In this document: one piece after another, positions 24,207-33,664 of the stretch
Layout: each line of letters starts with the position of its first letter
Position numbering within the stretch: the first letter of the stretch is position 1
Assembly (NCBI RefSeq): GCF_006829085.1
Contig: NZ_BJTC01000006.1
Location: forward strand, 186,001-250,000
Length of the DNA stretch: 64,000 bases
Direction: 5' to 3'
Origin: Chryseobacterium sp. ON_d1
GTDB lineage: Bacteria > Bacteroidota > Bacteroidia > Flavobacteriales > Weeksellaceae
Position numbers and translations under genes: made by a program
Notes under the pieces: model-generated
Seen by the model: only the letters and a program-made list of their open reading frames with translations
The model's database searches: none
What the model was told of the DNA's origin: nothing

Positions 24207-24332
24207 TTAGCTGACCCACGTATATAAGCACCTTTTATCCACAATTCCACTTTCAAGAATACATGCAACACCTGTCGGCTCCTGTCCGAATAGTCTTGAA
24301 TATCGATTGAATATGTTGTGTAACTGTTTCAT
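24207..24332 (-). CDS. 41-residue ORF upstream of the tRNA array
   Basis: Starts at the ATG after the A-rich leader aacaaacaaaaataaa (the longer frame to 24392 is less likely). 41 residues, containing SRLFGQEPTG in the middle and CLYTWVS at the end. A promoter lies at 24403-24433 and a terminator hairpin 24 nt after the stop. No family recognised. It could be a leader peptide or a small protein in its own right. Confidence 0.5.
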   Translation of the reverse strand: MKQLHNIFNRYSRLFGQEPTGVACILESGIVDKRCLYTWVS

Positions 24333-24402
24333 TTTATTTTTGTTTGTTTCTAAATTATTTTTAAATGAATCCTGAAAACCTGTTGCTTTCAATTTTCGGT
24401 TG

Positions 24403-24433
24403 CAAAGTAAATATGAATTTTTGGAATCCGCAA
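24403..24433 (-). promoter_or_regulatory. Promoter of the 41-residue ORF
   Basis: Minus strand TTG (24431-24433), 21 bp, TACTTTG (24403-24409). The -7 sequence and flank (TACTTTGCA) match those of Ro60, but the 19-bp operator is not present. Confidence 0.5.
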
Positions 24434-24719
24434 ATAAATTTTAAAATTAAATCATTGAAAATCAATTAATTACGTTGTAATTTTAGAATAGAGAATTTCT
24501 GTCCGCAATATTTTGCAGATCTCTTAATTACCTAAATGACTGTCTCTCACCGGGTTGCTTATCACTCTATTTTATCGAATTAAAGTTTCATTGTTGATTA
24601 AAAAATTTTCATGTTTATGGTTATTTTTTTTCATTCTAAATAATTTCTGACCTAAAAAACAAAAAACGCCTCGAAAAATCGAGGCGTTTCTGTCGTATTT
24701 TGATTAATTTTTTACAAGT
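24434..24719. other. Intergenic region between the two small ORF modules
   Basis: Apart from the hairpin at 24664-24689 I see only AT-rich sequence, including a short palindrome attacgttgtaat near 24471. Confidence 0.5.
24664..24689 (-). terminator. Terminator after the 42-residue ORF
   Basis: 11-bp perfect stem aaacgcctcga / tcgaggcgttt with an A4 loop. On the minus strand it is followed by a U run. Same stem core (GCCTC/GAGGC) as the hairpin at 24158. Confidence 0.88.
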
Positions 24720-24848
24720 TTACAGTAAATAATTTCCAAAGTCAGCACATTTCGCCTCATTCCATATCACCTCATCATACCCGAATAACCCTTTGATAGA
24801 AGGACTTTCGAATAGTTCTGCATTGATATGTGCTCTTTGTATTGTCAT
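24720..24848 (-). CDS. 42-residue ORF, paired with the one at 24207
   Basis: 42 residues, with ELFESPSIKGLFGYDEVIW in the centre. Start ATG lies after an A-rich leader, with a TATCTTTG -7 box 13 bp upstream of it. The stop is 30 nt before a perfect hairpin. Same layout as 24207-24332, and both ORFs contain LFG. Not recognised as a known family. Confidence 0.5.
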   Translation of the reverse strand: MTIQRAHINAELFESPSIKGLFGYDEVIWNEAKCADFGNYLL

Positions 24849-25264
24849 AATTTTCTGGCGCAAAGATAAATCTTTTTTATATTATTTTATAATGTTCATA
24901 ATTATCGGGAGGTTTTTATATACATAAAGGCGCAAAATAATATCAAAAAATGATACTTTAAAACACAAGGATTTTATCTGCGATAAAATTTAATACCACT
25001 AAAAATATATTTCTGGATAATGCAATAATTAATAAATTACCCGTACTGAAAATCTTTGATTTTCTTGTGTCTGAAAATTATACATTACATTTATAAAATC
25101 TTCGCGTCTTTGCAATTCCCAACAAAATAGAATTGCAATATCTCATAAACGAAGTTTTTATTTTCCCAAATGATTATTTTTAATGTGCTAAGGGGAATCA
25201 ATTAACATTCATTTGATGAAGCAAAAGCGTTTTTAAATATTTAAATTCTTCAATCTTTGAATAT
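24849..25264. repeat. Intergenic region with a dispersed repeat
   Basis: Contains the 20-mer gaaaatctttgattttcttg (25048-25068), which occurs in reverse complement at 33562-33582, each time next to a gcgtctttgc / gcaaaggcgc string. No gene seen. Confidence 0.55.
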
Positions 25265-26293
25265 TTAATTCCTGAACATTTTATTTCTTCCGGTTTTGAA
25301 TCTTGAAATATCTTTCAGGATTACCTGATCATCGGGATTAAAATATTTCAGTTCGTTTACAATTTCAGAACGGGTCGCTACTTTTTCGGCTATGATTTCA
25401 TAAGCTATATTCCTTGTGACTGTATGTAACTTCGGATCTTTTCTGAATTCATATTTCATGGCATCCAGATACATAATTTTTTTATGGGCCGGAGTTTTTT
25501 CATACAAATCCCGTATTTCTGATTCCAGTTTTTTAATCTCAAAAATATTGGCAAAATAGTTATTCAGACAGTTGAATGCATCTTTATCCTCTTCCCATCC
25601 TTTCAGCAGTACTTTCTGTGCCTCCTCAGGTTTTTCCATTTTCTTACGGTATACCAGTGAAGCTTTCACCATCTGGTTATTCCCCGTATAATCATCCGCT
25701 ACTATTTGGTAATAATGATGGGCATTTTTAAGATCATTGATTTCTTTATAGAGATCTCCTACTTTTTCCTTCTGTTCCATTTCTTTATAAAGGTCAATGG
25801 CTTTTTTATACTGCTTAGCTTTTTCGTAGCAAGCTGCAGCATCAGATTTATTATGCAGTTTTTTAAGATATACTACGGCTGCTTCGTTATAAAACCCTCC
25901 ATTTTCCAGGGTCTTTGCACCTCTGTAATTATCCTGCAGCAGATTCATATAAACTCTTGCCGCTTTTTTATAGTCATTTTCAGCAATATATTTCTCGGCC
26001 AGTTCTTCATATTTACTTCGGATTCTGTCAAAAAGTGAATTTTCCAGATAGAAACTGCTGCTTCCGCTGCCTTTTCTTCCTGCTGCATTTCTTTTATTCT
26101 GCTCTTTATCTTTTAAAGAGGTGATCACAAGAAGAATGATGAAGGCTACAATTAAGAAAATGCCTAATGTTCCGACCACACTCCAGAAACTTTCATGGAA
26201 AAGCTGGGCAACAATACCGATAACTTTGAGCATTGCCAACAGCACAAATGCTGCCATAAATTTATCTAAAAACTTCTGTTTATTCATCGTCAT
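25265..26293 (-). CDS. Membrane-anchored TPR protein of the MoxR-vWA-bpX operon
   Basis: 342 residues. Two N-terminal transmembrane helices (residues ~12-32 and ~38-60), then a cytoplasmic part of tetratricopeptide-like repeats (YEELAEKYIAENDYKKAARVY, KKAIDLYKEMEQKEKVGDLY). The last ~60 residues are non-repeat. Overlaps the upstream gene by 14 bp, so it is coupled. Probably a membrane-bound scaffold or effector of the ternary system. Confidence 0.72.
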   Translation of the reverse strand: MTMNKQKFLDKFMAAFVLLAMLKVIGIVAQLFHESFWSVVGTLGIFLIVAFIILLVITSLKDKEQNKRNAAGRKGSGSSSFYLENSLFDRIRSKYEELAEKYIAENDYKKAARVYMNLLQDNYRGAKTLENGGFYNEAAVVYLKKLHNKSDAAACYEKAKQYKKAIDLYKEMEQKEKVGDLYKEINDLKNAHHYYQIVADDYTGNNQMVKASLVYRKKMEKPEEAQKVLLKGWEEDKDAFNCLNNYFANIFEIKKLESEIRDLYEKTPAHKKIMYLDAMKYEFRKDPKLHTVTRNIAYEIIAEKVATRSEIVNELKYFNPDDQVILKDISRFKTGRNKMFRN

Positions 26294-27974
26294 CGGATTT
26301 TAAAATCGTTTTATCTTCCCTGAAAAGGCGATAAAGAATTAACAGCACTCCTATCACCAGAACCCAGACAAACCAGTTGTATCCGAACATTTCTACCAAG
26401 GGATAAAACAGATACACCAGCATCGCAACGAGAATTGCAATTAAAACAAATTTCACCCAGGCGGGCACGTTATCTCCTCCAAGGTTCAGGGATTTATTTT
26501 TAAACAGGAAAGAATACAGCCCTACCCCGGCAATCATCAGGATTACCATATACAGAATATCCGAAACCGGAGCTTTTTCTTTCAACGGAGTTCCCTCTGT
26601 TCCTATACCTTTTACTTTCGATTTGTCAATTGAGGCTGAAGATGGATCCAGAATATCCAGGGTTCCATAGAGTTTTCCCAGAGAATCTGCCATCAAAGCT
26701 TTTTTCCTTTTCAGAAGATATTTTACTACATCGCCATTTACTGGTTTTCCCTTGGTATACTGCTTCAGGGAATCTGAAATTTTACGTTTCAGCTTTTCCG
26801 TTTTCTGTTCAAGATGTTTTGTGATTCTTTTGGTATAAATGGTTTTAAGAGAATCCCTGCTTTGCTTTTCTTTGTTAACAAGCTTACTGATATCTCTTCC
26901 TATTTCACTTACATCTCTTCCTCCAGCTTTTTTATAATTTTCTTTGTCTTCTTTTGTTTTGGACTCTATAATACCGGCATTGATAAGCTCTTTGGATAAT
27001 CCTTTTCTCTGCTCATGATACATTGAATCTATCTTCAGATCGATTTCTGAAGTTCCGGACTGAAAAGCAATCATATCCGATGGTGCTTTTACTGCATTGT
27101 TTGCTATAGTTCCCGAAGAAGTAGTATTTTCTTGCTGCTCCTGATTATTTTTATCTGAAGGCAAAGCAATCCTCAGCACAATGGCCGCAATAATGACAGC
27201 CCAGAACACCCTGTGGAAATTCCTTGTTCCTGAGCTCCCAGTTTTTCCATCGGCACCGCCAAATAGTCCTTCCAGCCAGGTAAATTTTCCGAAGCCATCT
27301 CCTCTGGAAGTTCCCATAATGTCAAGAGGTATACCTAATTCTACTGCGCGTTCAGGGTATTTTTCTATATACTTTAAGTACTTTTCTATTTCTTTTTTAT
27401 TCCCGGCCATTACTTTTTTAAGGTCAAAAGGCAGGTTGTTCATCCATTCTTCTTCGGTTTGTTTGGGCTGTAATGTTTCCATGACTTTTTCGTCATCCAT
27501 TTCAACCGTATAGCTTTCTATTTTTTGAGGAATCGAAACACCATTCAAAGGTTTCCTAACACTTTCATTGATTGTTCCGGGTTGCTGAATTATTGAAATC
27601 CAGTCGATTTCTTCGGACAGTTTTACCAATCCGAATTCAGGATGCATAATCAGGAAACGGGAATCAAGCTGTGCCCAGTCTTCCGGATTGATCTTAGGAT
27701 AAAAAGTAGTGTTTTCAGGGATGAAAAGTCTGTCATCAACACATTGAAAATAAGCGTTCCTTCCTATTTCCTGTGGAGCATAGTCATTAAAAATAAGAAA
27801 ACAGCCATACAGCACATTGGGACTGTTGGCCGGAATAGCGAATGATCTTGCCTCATTTAAATTGATACCCAATATTTCCATTTCCTGCAGCCATACCACG
27901 GGTGAAGAGCCTCTGAGCAGAAGTCCTTTTTTAGGATAGTTATTTTTCGGGAAAGGTTTTATTCTAAGCTCCAT
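26280..27974 (-). CDS. bpX-type membrane protein of the MoxR-vWA-bpX operon
   Basis: 564 residues. Globular N-terminal domain (~1-160, with RIKPFPKNNYPKKGLLLRGS), a transmembrane helix near residue 255, a coiled-coil-rich charged segment (~310-440) and three hydrophobic helices before a short acidic C-terminus. No catalytic motif. The N-terminal domain resembles those annotated as bpX (MoxR-vWA-beta-propeller ternary systems); the exact subtype is not certain. Confidence 0.65.
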   Translation of the reverse strand: MELRIKPFPKNNYPKKGLLLRGSSPVVWLQEMEILGINLNEARSFAIPANSPNVLYGCFLIFNDYAPQEIGRNAYFQCVDDRLFIPENTTFYPKINPEDWAQLDSRFLIMHPEFGLVKLSEEIDWISIIQQPGTINESVRKPLNGVSIPQKIESYTVEMDDEKVMETLQPKQTEEEWMNNLPFDLKKVMAGNKKEIEKYLKYIEKYPERAVELGIPLDIMGTSRGDGFGKFTWLEGLFGGADGKTGSSGTRNFHRVFWAVIIAAIVLRIALPSDKNNQEQQENTTSSGTIANNAVKAPSDMIAFQSGTSEIDLKIDSMYHEQRKGLSKELINAGIIESKTKEDKENYKKAGGRDVSEIGRDISKLVNKEKQSRDSLKTIYTKRITKHLEQKTEKLKRKISDSLKQYTKGKPVNGDVVKYLLKRKKALMADSLGKLYGTLDILDPSSASIDKSKVKGIGTEGTPLKEKAPVSDILYMVILMIAGVGLYSFLFKNKSLNLGGDNVPAWVKFVLIAILVAMLVYLFYPLVEMFGYNWFVWVLVIGVLLILYRLFREDKTILKSDDDE

Positions 27975-30342
27975 AATCCAGAATCTGTTCTATAAACGGT
28001 TTCAAAAACCTGTCACACATATCATCCATTGTTCTTACCTTCAGCAGGGCGTGTTCCGGAAGATAATATTCTGATCCTCCGAATTCGGTATAGGTAGCCA
28101 GCGACAGGAAGCCGCCAAGCGTAGAGGGAATAAAAAATTCTTCAATACTCTTGTTACTGCTTCGGAAGGTCAGCATCCCGCGTGCATCTGTAATCATTTC
28201 ACTTCCATCGGGAAATGTAAATTTATTTTTGTTCTGCTCGGCAAAAATTTGAATATCATATTTATTTTTAGAAAAATACAGTGTGTTTTCAGAGGTGCTG
28301 TACAATTCATTGCCTGAAATAACCAGATTTCCATACTGGTTGATTCCGATCTTATTGAAATTATTGATCATCCGCAACCCAGTCCCTTTTAGTTTTGCAA
28401 CTTCCGTTTCTGCTTTTATTGTATTTTTTTCAAGTTCTTTCTCTTTTGAAGTGATAGTTTCCACAGAGATATTCCCATCGATATTGATTTTGTAATGGTT
28501 TGAATTGTCCGGATGATGCAGATAAAAGTTTCGTCCAAAATAAATCAGTTTATAAAACGCCGGAATGTTCATCCCCGTGAGATTCTGTTCGGAATATTCC
28601 CCAGTGTTAAGATTAAGCTTTGATATCAACCTCTTATCATACTGATACTGACACAGAATAAAGTGCTGCTGCCTGTTTTTTGCCAGAGCAAACTGTCCTC
28701 TGGGTTTTATAGAAATCTTATCAAATAACACTTCACAGCCATGATGTGTTTTATAATAATCGTAAGAGTGCCTGTCGTAATAGTTATCAGAAAGATAAGT
28801 CTTCAGCAACTGCTTTTTTGAACTCAGAATGAAAAACTCTCCTTCATACAGGAACTCAGAGATCTTATTAACGGGCGTCGGAAACAGGATAGGATAGTTT
28901 TGCGGAAGGTCTGTTTTCTTTCCGTTGAAATTTTGAACAGATCGTTTTTGCTGAGGCGGATTGGCCCACAGCTCCTGCAATGGAAGTTTTATTTTCTGGA
29001 TATGTTTTCTGGTTCCTTTGTGATGTTTATAAAAATTTATCTCACCATCCTCAGTGGTGGTCACCAAAAATTTCAGCTTATCCCTGTTCTCGTGTACAAT
29101 CCGCTGTATTTTTTCATTCTCCATATTATCGTGATGGGTGATGAAGAATACCTCAAGATCTTTTTCTGAATGCTTTTCATTAAAAAACTTTTCCAGGGCT
29201 TCAGAAACTTCCAGCACCGGACTTACCTGATTAAGGCTTTCCACCACTTCTTCCACTTTATTGAGCGAAACAGGAACCGTTGCCTGTCCTAAGGTAAAAA
29301 CTTTACATTCGGAGTGGGCTTTCGGATGTTTGATCACGGCAATGGCAGAGGCAAAAGCCAATACTTTTGGGGTTCCCCAGTTTCTGAGGGAAGTATCTAT
29401 CAGGATAATTCTTTCAAAAATATTTTCTTCAGGCGGAATTTCTCTTTGAATATAAAGCGCCTCATTATTCGCCACACGATTCATAAAGACGTCATCTTCG
29501 TTGGCAAATTCGGAAAGGAGCATTCTGTGAAAATCTCCTTTGTTGGTCATATCGGAAATTCCTCCGATAGGCTGTTCACCGGGAGAAAGATGGCGCATTG
29601 GGATTTTCAGTCCGCTCCAGATTCTTTTGATCAGACTTCCTACCTGAAATGTTTTCGGTTCTTCAATCAATTCTGTGATAAAGTCTTTATCTGTATCTGC
29701 TGTTGTTTCTTCTTCTATTACTTCATCATCCAGTTCCGGTTCATCAATCAGTCCTTTCATGGCATCAATGATAGACTGTACTGTAGGAAACTTTTCATTC
29801 AGATTCAAAGCACTCAGATCTTTGTTCAGTACTGATGGGCTTGCATCTTGCTTTTCTGCACTGATGGCAAGCTCCTGTGGTCTTTTATAATAGATTTTTA
29901 AATTAACATCTGCTAAAAGAGAGGGTATCTTGTTATGACCATTGCTGAATAAAGTCTGCAGCAATACAATTCTGTTCTGTTTCTGCTTATAAACTTTGGG
30001 AAGGGACTGTATCTTTTCAAGGAATTCAATTTGTTTTTCCACGTTGAATTCAAAATCTTCCCCGCTGTAAAATTCAGCTGTGCGTTTTAAAGGTCCTGTA
30101 AAATCTGCATAACCCTCCTGCAACGCATACAGAATCATAAGCAATGCTCCAAAGGGAGGCCATCCCTGTGGCTGAAGTTCTTTGAGAATCTCCATCACAT
30201 AAGGCCTGTAAGCTATCGCTCCCACTCCCGGAACCGAGAGGAGATTGTTTTCATGATAACCGGAATCACCGGGAACATCTTCATCAGTTTTCCATTCCCA
30301 AAAGTAATTTTCATAGGACTGGAAATAAGCCTTTAATTCCAT
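27964..30342 (-). CDS. vWA-like and beta-propeller-like ternary-system protein
   Basis: 792 residues. N-terminal helical domain (~1-230), a von Willebrand A-like domain (~265-440), then a C-terminal region with repeated strand patterns consistent with a beta-propeller. The MIDAS position reads LIDTSLRNWG (D-x-S-x-x) instead of DxSxS, so metal binding may be lost. In ternary systems this protein is proposed to sit between the MoxR ATPase and effectors. Overlaps both neighbours. Confidence 0.72.
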   Translation of the reverse strand: MELKAYFQSYENYFWEWKTDEDVPGDSGYHENNLLSVPGVGAIAYRPYVMEILKELQPQGWPPFGALLMILYALQEGYADFTGPLKRTAEFYSGEDFEFNVEKQIEFLEKIQSLPKVYKQKQNRIVLLQTLFSNGHNKIPSLLADVNLKIYYKRPQELAISAEKQDASPSVLNKDLSALNLNEKFPTVQSIIDAMKGLIDEPELDDEVIEEETTADTDKDFITELIEEPKTFQVGSLIKRIWSGLKIPMRHLSPGEQPIGGISDMTNKGDFHRMLLSEFANEDDVFMNRVANNEALYIQREIPPEENIFERIILIDTSLRNWGTPKVLAFASAIAVIKHPKAHSECKVFTLGQATVPVSLNKVEEVVESLNQVSPVLEVSEALEKFFNEKHSEKDLEVFFITHHDNMENEKIQRIVHENRDKLKFLVTTTEDGEINFYKHHKGTRKHIQKIKLPLQELWANPPQQKRSVQNFNGKKTDLPQNYPILFPTPVNKISEFLYEGEFFILSSKKQLLKTYLSDNYYDRHSYDYYKTHHGCEVLFDKISIKPRGQFALAKNRQQHFILCQYQYDKRLISKLNLNTGEYSEQNLTGMNIPAFYKLIYFGRNFYLHHPDNSNHYKINIDGNISVETITSKEKELEKNTIKAETEVAKLKGTGLRMINNFNKIGINQYGNLVISGNELYSTSENTLYFSKNKYDIQIFAEQNKNKFTFPDGSEMITDARGMLTFRSSNKSIEEFFIPSTLGGFLSLATYTEFGGSEYYLPEHALLKVRTMDDMCDRFLKPFIEQILDYGA

Positions 30343-31076
30343 TCTCTTGATTTTTCTGTCAGACGGAATGAGCTTACGGATAATGGACGGAAATCTGATT
30401 CTTTTACTGAAAGATAATTCCCATTTTCATCCCATAACAGCCATCCTTCCTGCTCTTGATTATATTTTTGCTGTAACAGTGTGCTTAGATTTTTAAATTC
30501 AAAATCCAGACCTGCCGGCAGTAAATGCCTGTCTTTGGTCCAATAGGTTTTCCCGGGAAAACTCAATAACGGAACTCCTAGAAATAAGGCTTTATTTCCT
30601 AACACCGTCCATTTTATTTTTTCAAGCTTAAACTTTGGTAATGCTGCGATGCTTTCTTCGATATCTGCTATATTGCTTAATAAAGCGATTACCGGCTGCT
30701 CCTCATGGCTTTCTTTTAATTTTACCTGAACCTGTTCCTGAATTCCAAAATAGTTTTGGTTGGAAGGTGGCAGACTAAGCTGTAATGCTTTATCTATAGG
30801 TATCCAAAGCAATGCGGTTCTCATTTTTTTACTGGGAACCAGAGCCTCTTTTTTAAATAACAATCCATCACGTAGTTCATACAAAATAAAATCAGGCAAC
30901 TGCTGTATTTCCGAAGCTTCCGCCTGTTCACCGGTAAAACCTTTGAGCCAGATTGTTTCTTCATCTACGGCAATCTGAATGTTTTTCCAGTCTCTGATTG
31001 AGCCCAGAAAATCTTCATCAGCACAGGGAAGTTCCGCCCAGAATTCTTTTAAACGCTTTGAAGAATCTTCTGCCAT
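30333..31076 (-). CDS. bpX6-like ternary-system protein
   Basis: 247 residues. Patterns IWLKGFTGEQAEASEIQQLPDF, LLWIPIDKALQLSLPPS and YWTKDRHLLPAGLDFEF fit the domain called bpX6. No enzymatic motif. Its start overlaps the MoxR gene by 28 bp and its end overlaps the vWA protein by 10 bp. Confidence 0.65.
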   Translation of the reverse strand: MAEDSSKRLKEFWAELPCADEDFLGSIRDWKNIQIAVDEETIWLKGFTGEQAEASEIQQLPDFILYELRDGLLFKKEALVPSKKMRTALLWIPIDKALQLSLPPSNQNYFGIQEQVQVKLKESHEEQPVIALLSNIADIEESIAALPKFKLEKIKWTVLGNKALFLGVPLLSFPGKTYWTKDRHLLPAGLDFEFKNLSTLLQQKYNQEQEGWLLWDENGNYLSVKESDFRPLSVSSFRLTEKSREWN

Positions 31077-32182
31077 AAGCTTTCAATTTCCTGCTGTATA
31101 TACTGCTTCTGTTCCGGGTTTCTGATCCAGTCGCAACGGGTCTGCAGATACCTCAGTTTATCTTTAATTACATTCTGCTCTTCAAAACTCAATGTTCCTC
31201 CATTCCATTTTTCCACCAGAATCTTTACGTCTTTCATCACTTCCTCAGGATTGGGTGTTTTGTTCTGCATCGCCTGCGGATGGGAATCCGGATGATCATC
31301 TTTCTCGATTGTCCTGTTGATGATTCCCTCCAGAATTTCAATCTGTTCTTCTGTATCCCAGATATGCTTCAATACCCACAGGTCTGAAAGCACCGCTTCT
31401 TTTCTACCACAGATCAGAGCACTTGCTGCAATCAGGTTCTGAAGTTTTACGGCTCTACGGTCCGAAATAGCAATTCCCGTATTCCTAAGTGTCATGATCG
31501 TATTCAGATAAACTTCATAAATCGGTTTAAGATCTATGGTTCTGCACAGGTTTTGTAACTGCCGGATTTCATCGGCATGAATTTCGGGAATTTCCGTTTC
31601 TTCTTCATTTTCCAGTTTTCTTCCTGCCAGAAGGACTTGTTGTAAAAGTTCCGGATTCACATAATCGACATTAATTCTTACCAGAAAACGGTCAAATAAT
31701 GCGTTCAGCGCTTCATCTTCCGGAAGAACATTACTTGCTCCTACAAACATCAGTGCAGGTAAGTGTTTGGTTTCCTTTCCCCGTTTAAAGATTTTTTCGT
31801 TAAGTGCCATCAGAAGGGAATTCAGAATAGCCGAGTTTGCATTGAAGATCTCATCCAGGAAAACCATGGAAGCTTCAGGCATCATTCCTTCTGTGTTGGT
31901 CAAAAGTTCTCCTTCTTTCAGCTTTCTGATATCAAAAGGACCAAAAATCTCATTGGGTTCTGTAAAACGGGTCAGCAGATATTCAAAATTTTTGCCGTCT
32001 TTTACTGTTTTTGACAGCGTTCTGACAATAGCTGATTTTGCAGTTCCCGGGGGACCGTATAAAAAGGCATTTTCTCTTGCCAAAAGACATATTCCCAATA
32101 GGTCTACGACATCATTTTTTCCTACAAAAGTATCTTTTACGTAGTTTAAAACTGTATTGAGTTGATTGATATTCTGATTCAT
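31049..32182 (-). CDS. MoxR/RavA-type AAA+ ATPase
   Basis: 377 residues. Walker A GPPGTAKSA (residues ~41-49), Walker B MVFLDEIFNA, sensor-like GASNVLPEDEALNALFDRF and a winged C-terminal lid. MoxR ATPases act as chaperones that remodel partner proteins, usually ones with vWA domains; here that partner is 27964-30342. Centre of a seven-gene overlapping operon (33419 to 25265). Confidence 0.93.
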   Translation of the reverse strand: MNQNINQLNTVLNYVKDTFVGKNDVVDLLGICLLARENAFLYGPPGTAKSAIVRTLSKTVKDGKNFEYLLTRFTEPNEIFGPFDIRKLKEGELLTNTEGMMPEASMVFLDEIFNANSAILNSLLMALNEKIFKRGKETKHLPALMFVGASNVLPEDEALNALFDRFLVRINVDYVNPELLQQVLLAGRKLENEEETEIPEIHADEIRQLQNLCRTIDLKPIYEVYLNTIMTLRNTGIAISDRRAVKLQNLIAASALICGRKEAVLSDLWVLKHIWDTEEQIEILEGIINRTIEKDDHPDSHPQAMQNKTPNPEEVMKDVKILVEKWNGGTLSFEEQNVIKDKLRYLQTRCDWIRNPEQKQYIQQEIESLWQKILQSV

Positions 32183-32194
32183 TGATTTAAAAAA

Positions 32195-32776
32195 TTAAAA
32201 TTTCCACCACTTTTTCTTCTGTGGCTTCTCTTCTGCTTTATTTTCTGCCTGTTCATTTCTTTTGCTGAATGAAAAAGCAAGTCTCTGATAAGGCACTCTG
32301 ATATCGAAGTACAGCTGTGTCCCGTCATCCAGCGTGAGTGCATCCATCATCTTATCTCCGTCCCTGACCAGACTTTGTGATACGTCCTGTTTATTAAGAT
32401 GCTGCCTGATCAGATCTCTTTCATCGGAAATTCTTGTGATAATATAGGGGGAATCCTTGGTTCCGTCTCCTGTTTTTTCAAGGCATTCAAAAATAATCTG
32501 TGCTATGGTCATTTCAATGCTTCTCCCTTTTTCATCGCCCAATTCCTTGTAAGCAAAATATTTATAGATATGTGCTCTTGGGCTTAACAAAATATTGACA
32601 TTGACATATTGTATAACTTCTTCAAATTTTGCATCATCAAGCAAATCCTGGATATTTTCAAGGTCTTCCGAATAGGGATCATATTCAGGATCATTGATCA
32701 CCAGCTCACGGCATTTCAGGAATGTTTCTTTTGTCGGGTCTGCTAAAAATTCAAATACTTTCTCATACGTTTTCAT
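32195..32776 (-). CDS. DUF4919 protein
   Basis: 193 residues. YEKVFEFLADPTKETFLKCRELV at the N-terminus, AHIYKYFAYKELG in the middle, and a C-terminal ISDERDLI / LYFDIRVPYQ segment. DUF4919 proteins often occur in MoxR-bpX gene sets. Function unknown. Overlaps the gene upstream by 14 bp. Confidence 0.72.
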   Translation of the reverse strand: MKTYEKVFEFLADPTKETFLKCRELVINDPEYDPYSEDLENIQDLLDDAKFEEVIQYVNVNILLSPRAHIYKYFAYKELGDEKGRSIEMTIAQIIFECLEKTGDGTKDSPYIITRISDERDLIRQHLNKQDVSQSLVRDGDKMMDALTLDDGTQLYFDIRVPYQRLAFSFSKRNEQAENKAEEKPQKKKWWKF

Positions 32777-33419
32777 TGTGGTCTTCGGTTATGGTTTTTA
32801 GTTCTCGCCAGAATGCGTTTTTGTGCATTCCGAATTCGGCTGTTAGTAGTTTATTGATAAACGGAATTTCTGCCAGTTTATAATCTTTTTTTTCAACAAT
32901 TCTTTCCAGATAGAGTTTCCTGTAAGTTTTGTCTGCCAGTTCTTCCTGCCAGTTCACATCTTTCAGATCAAGATCATATCCTATTCCTGAATAGTGAAAC
33001 CCGGTCAGAATATTTTCCAGCATAGCAATCAGCGGATCTTCAGGGTCAACTGTATTTAAAGCAATAATGATCTGGGGCAAAAACCTCAGCGATAAATCTG
33101 CAGATAAGATAGAAGAAATATCTCTTGTTCCTTTGAATCCGGGAATAAGTTTTTCAATATTTTTCTCTGTATTTTCTCTGATCAGATAGAGCTGTGCGCT
33201 ATGATAGAGCACTTTTGCAGCCCATACGGCAGCCTCTTTGTTACAGGATAATTGGTCTGACAAAAACTCAAGCCGTTCTTTTTCGAATTCTGTTTCAAAA
33301 TAACCTCCTGCTTCCTCCTCTTCCTGAGGGGAGATTTGCTGTAAGCCTGAAAAAAGAGTAATACATTCTTCCTTACGAAGCAAAAAGATCGTGTCTAAAA
33401 ACGGTGACTTGGTTTCCAT
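32763..33419 (-). CDS. Alpha-helical first gene of the MoxR operon
   Basis: 218 residues, helical throughout, with an acidic block EEEEAGGYFE. No motif recognised with confidence. Upstream lies a TATTTTTG -7-like box on the minus strand. Probably a ternary-system bpX-type component by position. Confidence 0.55.
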   Translation of the reverse strand: METKSPFLDTIFLLRKEECITLFSGLQQISPQEEEEAGGYFETEFEKERLEFLSDQLSCNKEAAVWAAKVLYHSAQLYLIRENTEKNIEKLIPGFKGTRDISSILSADLSLRFLPQIIIALNTVDPEDPLIAMLENILTGFHYSGIGYDLDLKDVNWQEELADKTYRKLYLERIVEKKDYKLAEIPFINKLLTAEFGMHKNAFWRELKTITEDHNENV

Positions 33420-33485
33420 GATCTAACAAAAATAAAATTATTTCGTTGAGAATAAAATTTTTGTTGGGAAGATTCGTGTTAAATA

Positions 33486-33662
33486 TGGATTCTTTTTGAC
33501 GGTTACGAGGTTGAAAAACGCAAAGGCGCGAAGAGAATAAGTCTTGTAATTATTTTTAAGGCGCAAGAAAATCAAAGATTTTCAGCAAGGCTATCCCTTT
33601 TTGCGTCTTTGCGTTTTTAAAATCATCAATAGATTGCTTCGTCGTTTAAGCTCCTCGCAATG
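33486..33662. repeat. Dispersed intergenic repeat with inverted ends
   Basis: aaacgcaaaggcgcgaagag at the left and tttgcgtctttgcgttt at the right form an imperfect inverted repeat. The middle carries caagaaaatcaaagattttc, shared with 25048-25068. Confidence 0.55.
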
Positions 33663-33664
33663 AC

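Noticed and set aside
24471..24484. Fifth copy of the Ro60 operator near the tRNA array
   Set aside because: The palindrome attacgttgtaat lacks the TRCGYAA-N5-TTGCGYA spacing and the fixed distance to a -7 box.
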